From NCBI GenBank assembly GCA_026225555.1, contig JAMFSY010000114.1, forward strand, positions 62,001 to 126,000: DNA of 64,000 nucleotides. Direction: 5' to 3'. A model generated the notes under the pieces. The model was given only the letters and a program-made list of their open reading frames with translations. It was not told where the DNA came from and made no database searches. Source of the DNA: Methylacidiphilales bacterium (GTDB lineage Bacteria; Verrucomicrobiota; Verrucomicrobiia; Methylacidiphilales; UBA1321). This document shows, one piece after another, positions 8,165-16,108 of the stretch. How positions within the stretch are numbered: position 1 is the first letter of the stretch; each line of letters opens with the position of its first letter. Made by a program: the position numbers and the translations under genes.

Positions 8165-8928
8165 GCTTTTTTACCGGCGACCAGATGCTTGAAGAGGTGA
8201 AGCGTGAACGCAGCGGACGATCGGGCCGCGATTTGTCCCAGCCGCTTGTAATCATTGCCCGGATTTTCCTGGGCCAGATTGCTGCCGCCGCGAATCACCA
8301 AATGAGGGAGATTGAGCGCGGTGCAGACCTGGCCGATGGCCGATCCTTCCATTTCCACCAGGTCGGCTTTCAGCTTGGTACGGATGTCGGAGAGCTTTTT
8401 CTCCGTCATGCCAAAGACATCGCCGGAACAGATGATTCCCGGGCGAACGGCGGGAAGATACGTGGAACCGTTCGCGGTGATTTTCTTCGGCTGATAATCC
8501 TTGGCTGCGTCAATGGCGGCGGCGAGGAGATCGGCATCGGCGCGAAATTGGTAGTTGGTCGGGACGCCGGGAACGGGGCCGATGATCTTGCGATAGAGCA
8601 TGCCGTCACGCCGGAGCGTGCCGCAATCATGGTGCACGGTCTTTTGACCGAGGATGACGTCGCCCGTGCGCAGGGCCTTGTTCACCCGGGCGGCGCTTCC
8701 CGTATAAAGCAGGCGGACGGGAGAAAATTCGGCGATGAAGAGGGAGGCGATCATGGCGGCATTCGTCTTGCCTACGCCGGTGATTGCCACCACAACATCC
8801 GCGCCCGCGAGGTTACCGCGCCAATAGGGGAAGCCGGAGAGTTCGCCGGTTTGAGACTCCGTCAGGCTTTCGTGAATCGGGATGACTTCCCAAGGCACGG
8901 CCCCGAGAAGAAGAGTAGTAGCGGTCAT
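8161..8928 (-). CDS. cytoplasmic purine nucleosidase-like protein (MTAN/PNP superfamily)
   Basis: This 255-residue protein is a paralogue of the secreted one at 4.3-5.1 kb but lacks a signal peptide. It carries LLLGAVPWE (Glu14, equivalent to MTAN Glu12), ITGVGKTNAAM and LVEMEGSAIGQVC near residue 192. The usual catalytic Asp is replaced by Asn217 in RGGSN. The frame is open to 9027, but the 33 extra residues look non-conserved, and ATG at 8928 places the conserved beta strand at the N-terminus. It is the first gene of the four-gene purine operon. The likely job is releasing a purine base from a nucleoside in the cytoplasm; the substrate is unproven. Confidence 0.75.
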   Translation of the reverse strand: MTATTLLLGAVPWEVIPIHESLTESQTGELSGFPYWRGNLAGADVVVAITGVGKTNAAMIASLFIAEFSPVRLLYTGSAARVNKALRTGDVILGQKTVHHDCGTLRRDGMLYRKIIGPVPGVPTNYQFRADADLLAAAIDAAKDYQPKKITANGSTYLPAVRPGIICSGDVFGMTEKKLSDIRTKLKADLVEMEGSAIGQVCTALNLPHLVIRGGSNLAQENPGNDYKRLGQIAARSSAAFTLHLFKHLVAGKKA

Positions 8929-9011
8929 GACCGCAGACTTTAGCAGGCGATATGCCAAAGAAAGTGGCTGTGCATGTTGGCCGTGGTTTTCAATCGCAGT
9001 CCGCGGAATGC

Positions 9012-10493
9012 TTAGGGATTCGGCCAAGGCCAGTTATCGTCCCATGTCGAATTGTATGTGCCGCCTTCGTCTCGCTGGTTGCCTTTTCTCGTCAGGTTTC
9101 CTCCGTCGTCTTTCTGGTCCCAGCCAACAGAGTAAAGTGAATAGCCGTCGCCCTTGCGTTGATAGTGAAATGGCTGTTCATTCACCACTTCCTGATTGAG
9201 GTGAGGCGGAAGATCGGGGAGCTCATTGAGATTCTCGGGGTAGGCCCCGTGGGCGAGATGGTATTCTTCAAGTCGGCACCCAAGCCGTGCCAGACGTCTG
9301 TAAGTTTCAGTTTTGGCGATGTTCAGCCCGAGCCTACGATCAATTGGCAGTGCGATTCCCGAAAATGGCGTGTAAAAGCACCTCCATAATGATTTCTCGA
9401 AGTCCACATCTTCTGGGGCAAATGCCGCCGTATCGATGGTGCCGCGATCTGGATGCAGCGCTTCGATGAGTTTCTGGGTGCTCAGACTATACAGGCCTCG
9501 ATCTTGGTTCCACCAGCCACTCGGACGGATGAGACTGATATAACGTAAGAAAACTATTGGATCGTTCTCGGAGTTCCACTCAGCAGGAAGCTTCGGATTC
9601 CGCGTTTGAAGATAGCGCATGGTCTGGAGGGTCGATGCTCGTTCCGTCCTCATGCCTCTAATCGCAAGACTCAGCATGTCGGTCGATGCCAAGGCAGACT
9701 CGATCTCGTGAAGCTGGATGTCGTTCCAAGCATGTCGATGCAGTCCTTCCCACAGGATTTCACGGGCAAAGGTCTGGTTCGCAGCCATGACGAGGTAGTT
9801 CACGAAAAAGAGGCATTTAGTGAGCGGCTGGTTCAAACGAAGACAGAAACTTAGGTCATTTTGAGCTAGATCGGCTTGGTAGTTTTCTAGATGGGCGACT
9901 GCTTTTAATTGAAGGACCCGGGCGATTTTCATCGTGCTGGTAATTCCACCTAAATATCCGAAGGCCGGGATTTCGTAATTAACTGGCCAATACGCATTCG
10001 GATTACTTACAGCTCCATCAATTTCCTTCAGTTCATCATCAAACTGGCTCAGTGCCAAAATAACGTCCTGGGCCGGCGTGCCTGCCGGTCCAACCATTTT
10101 TACGTTTTGGTTGAATCGATAAAATTTTTGCCAAGCCGACAAATCGATCTGCTTGCCTTGAAGATAGTTTCCTGAAGCCGGAGGCAGGCCACCATCGGTA
10201 CTGCCAAAATCAACCGCTAAATGGTGGATCCGAGCTTCTTTGTGGTTCCCTTTATACTCCTCATATAGCTCTGAAAAGAGCGGGGTCTTCGATAAATCGT
10301 CTTTGGGTTTTCCAGAAGGAGCAAGTTCGGCCAAGACGAGAATTTCACCCTTCTTCTGCAATTCCTTTTGGCAGGCAGACCAAGCGCGGGCGCCTCTCCA
10401 GTCTTCCTCCGTATAGAAAAAGATCAGGAGAACAATGACGACTGCAATGACTCGAACCAGCCAATATGCAGCTCTGCGAATAAACCGCTTCAT
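9012..10493 (-). CDS. hypothetical membrane-anchored protein
   Basis: I do not recognise this 493-residue protein. It has a basic N-terminus and one strong membrane helix (residues about 9-26, YWLVRVIAVVIVLLIFFY), then a long soluble, presumably extracytoplasmic region. The C-terminus (YSVGWDQKDDGG, TWDDNWPWPNP) resembles ends seen in large families of uncharacterised proteins of Verrucomicrobiota and Planctomycetota. The DNA is visibly more A+T rich than its neighbours, which may indicate transfer. AAAGG abuts the ATG directly, and a perfect hairpin lies just upstream. It lies after the desaturase gene on the same strand, 60 bases away, so could be read through. Confidence 0.6.
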   Translation of the reverse strand: MKRFIRRAAYWLVRVIAVVIVLLIFFYTEEDWRGARAWSACQKELQKKGEILVLAELAPSGKPKDDLSKTPLFSELYEEYKGNHKEARIHHLAVDFGSTDGGLPPASGNYLQGKQIDLSAWQKFYRFNQNVKMVGPAGTPAQDVILALSQFDDELKEIDGAVSNPNAYWPVNYEIPAFGYLGGITSTMKIARVLQLKAVAHLENYQADLAQNDLSFCLRLNQPLTKCLFFVNYLVMAANQTFAREILWEGLHRHAWNDIQLHEIESALASTDMLSLAIRGMRTERASTLQTMRYLQTRNPKLPAEWNSENDPIVFLRYISLIRPSGWWNQDRGLYSLSTQKLIEALHPDRGTIDTAAFAPEDVDFEKSLWRCFYTPFSGIALPIDRRLGLNIAKTETYRRLARLGCRLEEYHLAHGAYPENLNELPDLPPHLNQEVVNEQPFHYQRKGDGYSLYSVGWDQKDDGGNLTRKGNQRDEGGTYNSTWDDNWPWPNP

Positions 10494-10498
10494 CCTTT

Positions 10499-10520
10499 GT
10501 CAGCGTGAACTCACGCTGAC
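10499..10520. repeat. perfect 9-bp inverted repeat (hairpin)
   Basis: GTCAGCGTG, a 4-base loop (AACT), then CACGCTGAC form a perfect hairpin in the 60-base gap between the desaturase stop and the start of the hypothetical gene. It is not followed by a T run on the minus strand and sits 5 bases before the start codon, so it is more likely a REP-type element, an operator or a translation-modulating hairpin than an intrinsic terminator. Confidence 0.55.
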
Positions 10521-10553
10521 TATTGGCAAATACTTTCCAGGGATTCGTTTGCT

Positions 10554-11642
10554 CTAGGAAACGTCCGCCGTCGCTAATTCACGCTTCTTACTCTTCCGCT
10601 TTTCCTTGGCGAGGTTGTCGAGTCGTCGGGCTTCGGCGATCTCGGCATCGGTGTATTTGTAGACGATCTTGATCAGGTCCAGTTTCTCGAGGAGGAGCAG
10701 GATCTGATAGGTGACGTCGCTGCGTTCCTCTTCCGGCAGGATGGCCTGGGAGGCGGCGATGTCCTTGTGATGATGGTTATTGTGCCAGCCTTCACCCATG
10801 GTGAACCAGTTCAGCCAGCCACAATTCTTGCTTTCCTCACCGGTATCGAAGCGGGCGGCGCCCATCATGTGGGCCAGGGAGTTGATGAAGAAAGTGAAGT
10901 GGTAAGTAAGAAAAGTGCTCGCGAAAAATCCGCCGAAAAGCATCGCCCAGCCACCAATGCCGGTCCCGATCCCGAGAAGAAAGCAGCCGACCCCGAGCAA
11001 AGTCGGAGCAATGAGATAGCCTCGCGCCCGCTCGAAGAACATGAGTTCCGGAAATTTCTTCAGGTCCGGCACCTTGTCGTAATCGGCCTTCTTATACTTC
11101 TTGAGTAGGACCCATTTGACGTGCGAGTGGTAGAAGCCCTTCCAGAAACTGCCGGTCTCCTTGCAGACGTAATCGAAGGAGTGCAGGTCATCGGCGGTGT
11201 CGGAAAACTTGTGGTGATGGCGATGGTGGGACGCCCACCAGATCACGCCTTTCTGGGCATCGGCGGTGGAGAGGAAAGCCTCGATGAACTGGGCCGTGCG
11301 CAGATACATCTCCTCCTGGCGCGGGGTGCGGATCGCCCATTTCAGCCAGCCCGGCACCTTGTTCTTGAAGGAGCGGTGGGAGAAGTAGCGGTGCCGGAAG
11401 CCGGTAACGAAGAACATTCTCCAGTAACAGTTCACCAGGCAGACGGCCAGCATGGCGATGCCGCTGATCAGGCTGTGCCGATTCCAAATCCCGGCAATGA
11501 GCGCGTGGAGAATCCAGACGAAGCCGATGATGCCGAGCAGGTTAACGATGAAGAAACGGCTCTCGTAGAGGATATCCTTGATGTTGATCTTTTCCCCTAC
11601 AGCCAATTCGTCTTCTTCTGAGCCAATCATGACTGAGAGCAT
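10554..11642 (-). CDS. acyl-CoA desaturase (membrane fatty acid desaturase)
   Basis: This protein of about 362 residues carries the three histidine boxes of membrane di-iron desaturases: HRYFSH near residue 84, HHRHHH near residue 139 and HNNHHH near residue 285, with four or more hydrophobic segments between them. By family it would place a double bond (probably delta-9) in saturated acyl chains. The frame runs up to 11762 inside the preceding gene. I chose ATG at 11642 (ATG at 11630 is the alternative) because the upstream residues are not family-like. It lies 52 bases after the luciferase-like gene on the same strand. Confidence 0.88.
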   Translation of the reverse strand: MLSVMIGSEEDELAVGEKINIKDILYESRFFIVNLLGIIGFVWILHALIAGIWNRHSLISGIAMLAVCLVNCYWRMFFVTGFRHRYFSHRSFKNKVPGWLKWAIRTPRQEEMYLRTAQFIEAFLSTADAQKGVIWWASHHRHHHKFSDTADDLHSFDYVCKETGSFWKGFYHSHVKWVLLKKYKKADYDKVPDLKKFPELMFFERARGYLIAPTLLGVGCFLLGIGTGIGGWAMLFGGFFASTFLTYHFTFFINSLAHMMGAARFDTGEESKNCGWLNWFTMGEGWHNNHHHKDIAASQAILPEEERSDVTYQILLLLEKLDLIKIVYKYTDAEIAEARRLDNLAKEKRKSKKRELATADVS

Positions 11643-11694
11643 GCCCGAAAAGCCGGGATAAGCCAAGCCAAGCCGGAACAATGTCTGGACAGCC

Positions 11695-12741
11695 TTAAGC
11701 GGCAACGGGAACGGAAAGCTCCTTGCGCACGATGGGCGCCACCTTGGTGCCCAAGATTTCAATCGCGCGCATCATTTTGGTGTGGGGAAGCGTGGCGACG
11801 GTCATCTGGAAATTGAGCCGGGCGAGGCCGCCGAGGTCTTCATTTTCACGCAGGATTTTTTCGGCGACCGTTTCCGCATCGCCGATCAGCAGCGCGCCCG
11901 TGGGGCCGCGCACGGCGTCATAATGCGCGCGCGTGGTGGGCGGCCAACCGCGTTCCCGGCCAATCTTGGTGAAGGCGTGAGCGTATCCGGGATAAAAATC
12001 GTCCGCCGCCTTGGCCGTGGTATCGCCGAGAAATCCGATGGAGTGGAGGCCGACCTTGAGCTTCTCCGGAGCGTGCCCTGCGTCGGCGCCCGCTTCGCGA
12101 TAGAGATCGATGAGCGGACGGAACCGGCGAGGTTCACCGCCAATAATGGCGACCATGAGGGGAAGTCCCAGCGTGCCGGCCCGGGCAAACGATTGGGGCG
12201 TACCCCCGACCCCGAGCCAGATTGGCAGCGGGTTTTGCAAGGGGCGCGGATAAACTCCCTGCCCGGTGAGGGGAGCCCGATGCCGGCCCGACCATTTGAC
12301 GTGGGTGCCCTGACTCAGTTTGAGGAGAAGATCGAGCTTCTCTGTGAAAAGAGAATCGTAATCGTTCAGGTCGAGTCCAAAAAGCGGATAGGCCTCCGTG
12401 AAGGAGCCCCGGCCCGCGACGATCTCCGCCCGGCCCTGCGAGATCAGGTCGAGCGTGGCGAATTCCTGGAAGACACGCACGGGATCGGCCGCGCTCAATA
12501 CGGTGACAGCGCTGGTCAGGCGGATGCGCTTGGTCCGCGCGGCGGCGGCGGCAAGAATAATGGTGGGCGCGGAATCGAGATACTCAGCCCGGTGATGTTC
12601 GCCGATACCGAAGGCATCGAGACCTACTTGATCTGCCAGCTCGATTTCCTCAAGGAGGTCGCGCAGGCGATCGACCGGGCTGATGGTCGTTCCGGTCACG
12701 TCGGTCATGGCCGCCGCAAAACTGTCGATGCCGATTTGCAT
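11695..12741 (-). CDS. LLM-class flavin-dependent oxidoreductase
   Basis: This 348-residue protein is a luciferase-like monooxygenase-family TIM barrel: [16 protein letters not shown], an [18 protein letters not shown] segment and [12 protein letters not shown] are typical of the FMN-dependent LLM class. Such enzymes use reduced flavin and oxygen on diverse substrates, so the reaction cannot be stated. The start at 12741 (MQIGIDSF) is chosen because the family begins there; the frame extends to 12846 without similarity. No good Shine-Dalgarno is visible. It precedes the desaturase gene on the same strand and may be co-transcribed with it. Confidence 0.85.
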   Translation of the reverse strand: MQIGIDSFAAAMTDVTGTTISPVDRLRDLLEEIELADQVGLDAFGIGEHHRAEYLDSAPTIILAAAAARTKRIRLTSAVTVLSAADPVRVFQEFATLDLISQGRAEIVAGRGSFTEAYPLFGLDLNDYDSLFTEKLDLLLKLSQGTHVKWSGRHRAPLTGQGVYPRPLQNPLPIWLGVGGTPQSFARAGTLGLPLMVAIIGGEPRRFRPLIDLYREAGADAGHAPEKLKVGLHSIGFLGDTTAKAADDFYPGYAHAFTKIGRERGWPPTTRAHYDAVRGPTGALLIGDAETVAEKILRENEDLGGLARLNFQMTVATLPHTKMMRAIEILGTKVAPIVRKELSVPVAA

Positions 12742-12860
12742 GGAGGTAATTTTTCTGAGGATGTCGCCGCTATTTAGATCGAAGGTGTAGGCTGATTGGA
12801 GGGATAGGGCGCGCCAGGGCTTTTGCCGGGGTGCCCCATCTCTCAAGTCCGCTCGAGGAG

Positions 12861-12892
12861 GGAAAGGCGAGCGCCGATGCGCCCGCCCTTCC
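12861..12892 (-). terminator. strong stem-loop after the DUF5069 gene
   Basis: A 14-bp stem (two G-T wobbles) with a 4-base loop lies 9 bases past the stop of the DUF5069 gene. It is G+C rich but lacks a T run on either strand, so termination there would be weak or Rho-assisted. It may instead protect the 3' end of the transcript. Confidence 0.5.
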
Positions 12893-12900
12893 GGAACCGA

Positions 12901-13341
12901 TTAGGCCTTGAAGCTCTGGCGGTCGTCGGCTTCGAGAAAGTCGAACAGCGTGGAAGTCGCCGGGATCAGGCCGACCTTGGCGCATTCACCCGCGAACCAT
13001 TCCTTCTTCTCGGGATCGCTGGTCGGATTGGCCCCTTCGACGGAATCGGACCACGCCTTGATTTCCTCGGCAGTCTTCTTCGGGCCATGGCTGTCCAGCC
13101 ACGCCGCGATGTCCTCATTGCTGGCGCCGGAGGCGAGTTGGGCTTTCACGTCTTCACCCTTCACCTCTTTGAAGCCGAAGAGGTAATTGTCCAACGGACA
13201 ATCGAAGTGATATTCGCCCACGGTGCCATTCAGGTCGGCGCGGCCTTTATCGGCCATGCGGGCGAGAAGGGCGTAATTGCCGACGCGAACGCGAGGACTG
13301 GTGGGGGCTTGCTTGGTCAGGTCTTTAGCTTGGGTCGTCAT
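12901..13341 (-). CDS. DUF5069-domain protein
   Basis: This 146-residue soluble protein matches DUF5069, a family of unknown function seen often in Verrucomicrobiota: it begins MTTQAKDLTKQAPTSPRVRV and contains GTVGEYHFDCPLDN, LFGFKEVKG and an AWLDSHGP helix. The open frame extends to 13599, but the conserved sequence begins at ATG 13341 and the rest overlaps the next gene. It follows the glutathione-transferase-like gene on the same strand with about 50 bases between. No function is proposed. Confidence 0.8.
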   Translation of the reverse strand: MTTQAKDLTKQAPTSPRVRVGNYALLARMADKGRADLNGTVGEYHFDCPLDNYLFGFKEVKGEDVKAQLASGASNEDIAAWLDSHGPKKTAEEIKAWSDSVEGANPTSDPEKKEWFAGECAKVGLIPATSTLFDFLEADDRQSFKA

Positions 13342-13391
13342 AGATATCTTTGTTTTGGGGTTTATTGTGGGACTGAAAGTGGATGGGGGAT

Positions 13392-14351
13392 TCAGAGATT
13401 TTCCCGGTGATGGGGCAGCGTCAGATCCAACGCGGGACCGATCGGGACGATGCGCGTGGGGTTGATGTCGTCGTGGGTATAGTAATAGTGGCGCTTGATG
13501 TGATCGAAGTTCACCGTCACCGCGATGCCCGGCTGCTGATAGAGGTCCATCAGGTAACCTTGGAGATTGGTATAATCGAGAATGCGCCGAACGTTGCACT
13601 TGAAATGCCCGTGATAAACCGCGTCGAAGCGAATCAACGTGCAGAAGAGGCGCCAGTCGGCCTCGACGATTCGCGGGCCGAAGAGATAACGGGCCGAGGC
13701 CAGGCGCGGCTCCAGTTCATCAAGTGCGGCGAAGAGGGCCCGGCAGGCCTTCTCGTAACTTTCCTGGGTCGTGGCGAAGCCGGCCCGATAGACGCCATTA
13801 TTCACCTTTTCATAGATAAACGCGGCGAGCCGGGTGTGTTCCGCTTCGATATCGGCGGGAAAAAGATCGATCGTTTCCTGGCTTTGTGGGAAGGCGTCAT
13901 TGAACATGTGGCAGATATCGTCCTCGGAATTGTTGACGATCCTGCGGGTCCGCTTGTCCCATAAAACCGGGACGGTCACGCGTCCGCGCGCCTGGGGATC
14001 TGTGGCCTGATAAGCCTCGCTCAGGAACGAGAAGCCGTTGACGGGATCGGTGGAAAAGCCGGGTCCTTCGCGAAAGGCCCAGCCCCGTTCATCGCGAATC
14101 GGGTCGAGGACGGTCAGGCCGATGATTCCCTCCAGACCCTTGAGGCGGCGCACAATTACGGTGCGGCTGGCCCAGGGACAAGCCAGGGAAACATAAAGAT
14201 GGTAGCGGTCCGGCTCAGCGGGATAACCCGTCGAACCATCGTGGGAAATCCACTGGCGAAAGGCATCTTCCTGGCGCTCGAAACTGCCGTCCATCGACTG
14301 CTCGTCGGGAAATTGGGATTTGGTGGGCATGGGCTGCTTTGGTTCATCCAA
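13392..14351 (-). CDS. glutathionyl-hydroquinone reductase-like (Xi-class glutathione transferase)
   Basis: This 319-residue protein resembles the YqjG/PcpF group. It has a thioredoxin-fold N-terminal half with the catalytic Cys58 in SLACPWASR, a PVLWDKRTRRIVNNSE segment that orients glutathione, and a helical C-terminal half (TYxxxE-type region around residues 175-300). The family reduces glutathionyl-hydroquinones with glutathione. Length is normal (about 320-330). It lies 40-50 bases before the DUF5069 gene in the same orientation. Confidence 0.85.
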   Translation of the reverse strand: MDEPKQPMPTKSQFPDEQSMDGSFERQEDAFRQWISHDGSTGYPAEPDRYHLYVSLACPWASRTVIVRRLKGLEGIIGLTVLDPIRDERGWAFREGPGFSTDPVNGFSFLSEAYQATDPQARGRVTVPVLWDKRTRRIVNNSEDDICHMFNDAFPQSQETIDLFPADIEAEHTRLAAFIYEKVNNGVYRAGFATTQESYEKACRALFAALDELEPRLASARYLFGPRIVEADWRLFCTLIRFDAVYHGHFKCNVRRILDYTNLQGYLMDLYQQPGIAVTVNFDHIKRHYYYTHDDINPTRIVPIGPALDLTLPHHRENL

Positions 14352-14432
14352 TAAACCCCGGAAACGGAAAACTGCTAAATACCATGTTTCTAGGCTTAGT
14401 ATACCTTTCAGGCATACATCCGTCAGACAGAA

Positions 14433-14840
14433 TTAGCGAGGGACGGAGAAGGGGAAACAGGGCAGTGAGTTCTTTTGGAGGATCCGTATGAGTTCATCCC
14501 GGCTGAGGGGCTTGTCGAGAATTTCCCGGGCGCCCGCCTCCAAGGCTTCCACCCGGTCCTTATGATTGATGTAACCGGAGAGAATAAAAACGACAGGGAC
14601 TTTTTTCAGGCTCTGCAGATGGATCAGGCGGCACAGCTCGATGCCGTTGATACCGGGCATTCTCAGATCGAGGATCGCCAGATCGTAATCCCGCCATTTA
14701 AGTTGCTCCAGGGCCTGCTCGGAGTTACTTGCCTCCGTGGAACTCCAGCCGAGAGAATCCAGCAGGAGTGTCATCGACCTCCGCATCATGGGATTGTCAT
14801 CGACGAGCAGCACACTCGGGCGCGCGGCAGGAATTGTCAT
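14433..14840 (-). CDS. single-domain response regulator (REC), last gene of a phc-like operon
   Basis: This 135-residue protein is one receiver domain with the acidic pair in LLVDDNP, phospho-acceptor Asp58 (ILDLRMPG) and Lys110 (ILDKPLS), plus a short tail and no output domain. It starts 8 bases after the stop of the REC-kinase gene and closes a five-gene operon. In position it matches phcQ of the Ralstonia phcBSRQ operon. It probably acts by protein-protein contact or as a phosphate sink for the large kinase upstream; no target is visible. Confidence 0.85.
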   Translation of the reverse strand: MTIPAARPSVLLVDDNPMMRRSMTLLLDSLGWSSTEASNSEQALEQLKWRDYDLAILDLRMPGINGIELCRLIHLQSLKKVPVVFILSGYINHKDRVEALEAGAREILDKPLSRDELIRILQKNSLPCFPFSVPR

Positions 14841-14848
14841 CGTGGAGG

Positions 14849-16108
14849 TCAGTCCTGCAGCAGCAATTTCTCCCAGATTTTTTCCGTTTCAAAAACACGC
14901 TTCAAAAACTCGTCCTCATCGGGAAGGACCGCGACTTTCTGCGCATCGTTAGGGATGAAGATTTCAAACAAGGCACCGCCCTGCGAACTGCCTTTGGCCA
15001 CGATTTCCCCGCCGTGATGGTAAATGAGAAAGAAGGCGGTCAGCAGATTGAGGCCATATTCCTCCGGGAGATTGCGCCGGACGAAGAACGGGTCGAAAAC
15101 ACTATAGAGGACAGCGACGGGAATATCGGGGCCGTCATCGGAGATGGAAACCAGAACGCCGAGGATTTCGGTGGCATTCTGATGGCTCTTGGTCGTCACG
15201 GAGATGGTCCCCTTGGCATTCACGTTGATGGCTTCATCCTGTAGAATGAACTCCAGCGCCCGCTTTAACATCGACGCATTCCCTTTCACGGGCGGAAGTT
15301 CACTGAAGCTCGTGGAGACCTTGACTTGGTGTTCGGCAAAGGCGGGTTCCTTGGCGGCAAGCGCCTCACGCAGGACGTCGTTGATGGAAACCGAATCGAC
15401 CAGCGGCAATACCGGCGGCTCCGGGATTTCCTTGATCTCTTGCAGCACGGAAACGACTTTCGAAATCTGGTCCTGCACGGCGTGGTAGAAGTCGTGCCAG
15501 TAGTCCGGATTGCGCAGGTGCTCGATGTCGAGCATCTCGCCCTTGAGCTTGGAAGGCGCGAGATCGAGGAAGGTCTTCACCGCGGTCAACGAATTGCGGA
15601 GATGATGATTCAGTCCCGAAGCGAAAATGCCGAGACTGATGAGCCGGTCGGTCATCATCAAACGCTGGAGCGCGAACATCTTTTCCTTCATCAGGAAGTC
15701 GCGCTCGCGCTGGACGAGGAAGAATTCCATGCCGCGCTTCAGGGTCATTTCCAGCGTGGGCGGATCCCAAGGCTTGGTGATGTATTTGTAGATGGCGCCG
15801 GAATTCACGGCCTGGATGGCCGCGTCCATGTCGGAGTAGGCCGTGGCCAGGATGCGAATCACGCGCGGACGGGTCGCCTTGATTTTCTCCAGCAATTCCA
15901 CGCCGGAACTATTCGGCATGCGCTGGTCGGTCATGACGATCGCAAAGCCGTCGGGCTTTTCCGAGAAGAGCCGCCACCCTTCCTCGCCGCTGGTCGCGAT
16001 CTGCACGTCGAAGGTGTCGGAGAAGTAGTCCTGGAAGTTCGAGGCGGTCTGGCCTTCGTCATCCACGTAGAGGACGGAGAATTGCTTGTAATCGTAAGTG
16101 GAGCTCAT
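14849..16108 (-). CDS. REC - degenerate histidine kinase protein, PhcR-like
   Basis: This 419-residue protein joins an N-terminal receiver (Asp61 in IVMTDQRMP, Lys112 in YITKPWDPP) to a kinase-like C-terminal half. The H-box region keeps histidines (SGLNHHLRNSL, residues 168-169), but the ATP-binding part is degenerate. The N-box reads FILQDEAIN where Asn is expected, the G1 box reads SDDGPDIP instead of D.G.G, and the G2 box reads GLNLL. It may therefore be a pseudokinase. ATG at 16108 overlaps the upstream stop by 4 bases, which fixes the start. PhcR of Ralstonia likewise has a receiver followed by a kinase domain. Confidence 0.85.
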   Translation of the reverse strand: MSSTYDYKQFSVLYVDDEGQTASNFQDYFSDTFDVQIATSGEEGWRLFSEKPDGFAIVMTDQRMPNSSGVELLEKIKATRPRVIRILATAYSDMDAAIQAVNSGAIYKYITKPWDPPTLEMTLKRGMEFFLVQRERDFLMKEKMFALQRLMMTDRLISLGIFASGLNHHLRNSLTAVKTFLDLAPSKLKGEMLDIEHLRNPDYWHDFYHAVQDQISKVVSVLQEIKEIPEPPVLPLVDSVSINDVLREALAAKEPAFAEHQVKVSTSFSELPPVKGNASMLKRALEFILQDEAINVNAKGTISVTTKSHQNATEILGVLVSISDDGPDIPVAVLYSVFDPFFVRRNLPEEYGLNLLTAFFLIYHHGGEIVAKGSSQGGALFEIFIPNDAQKVAVLPDEDEFLKRVFETEKIWEKLLLQD

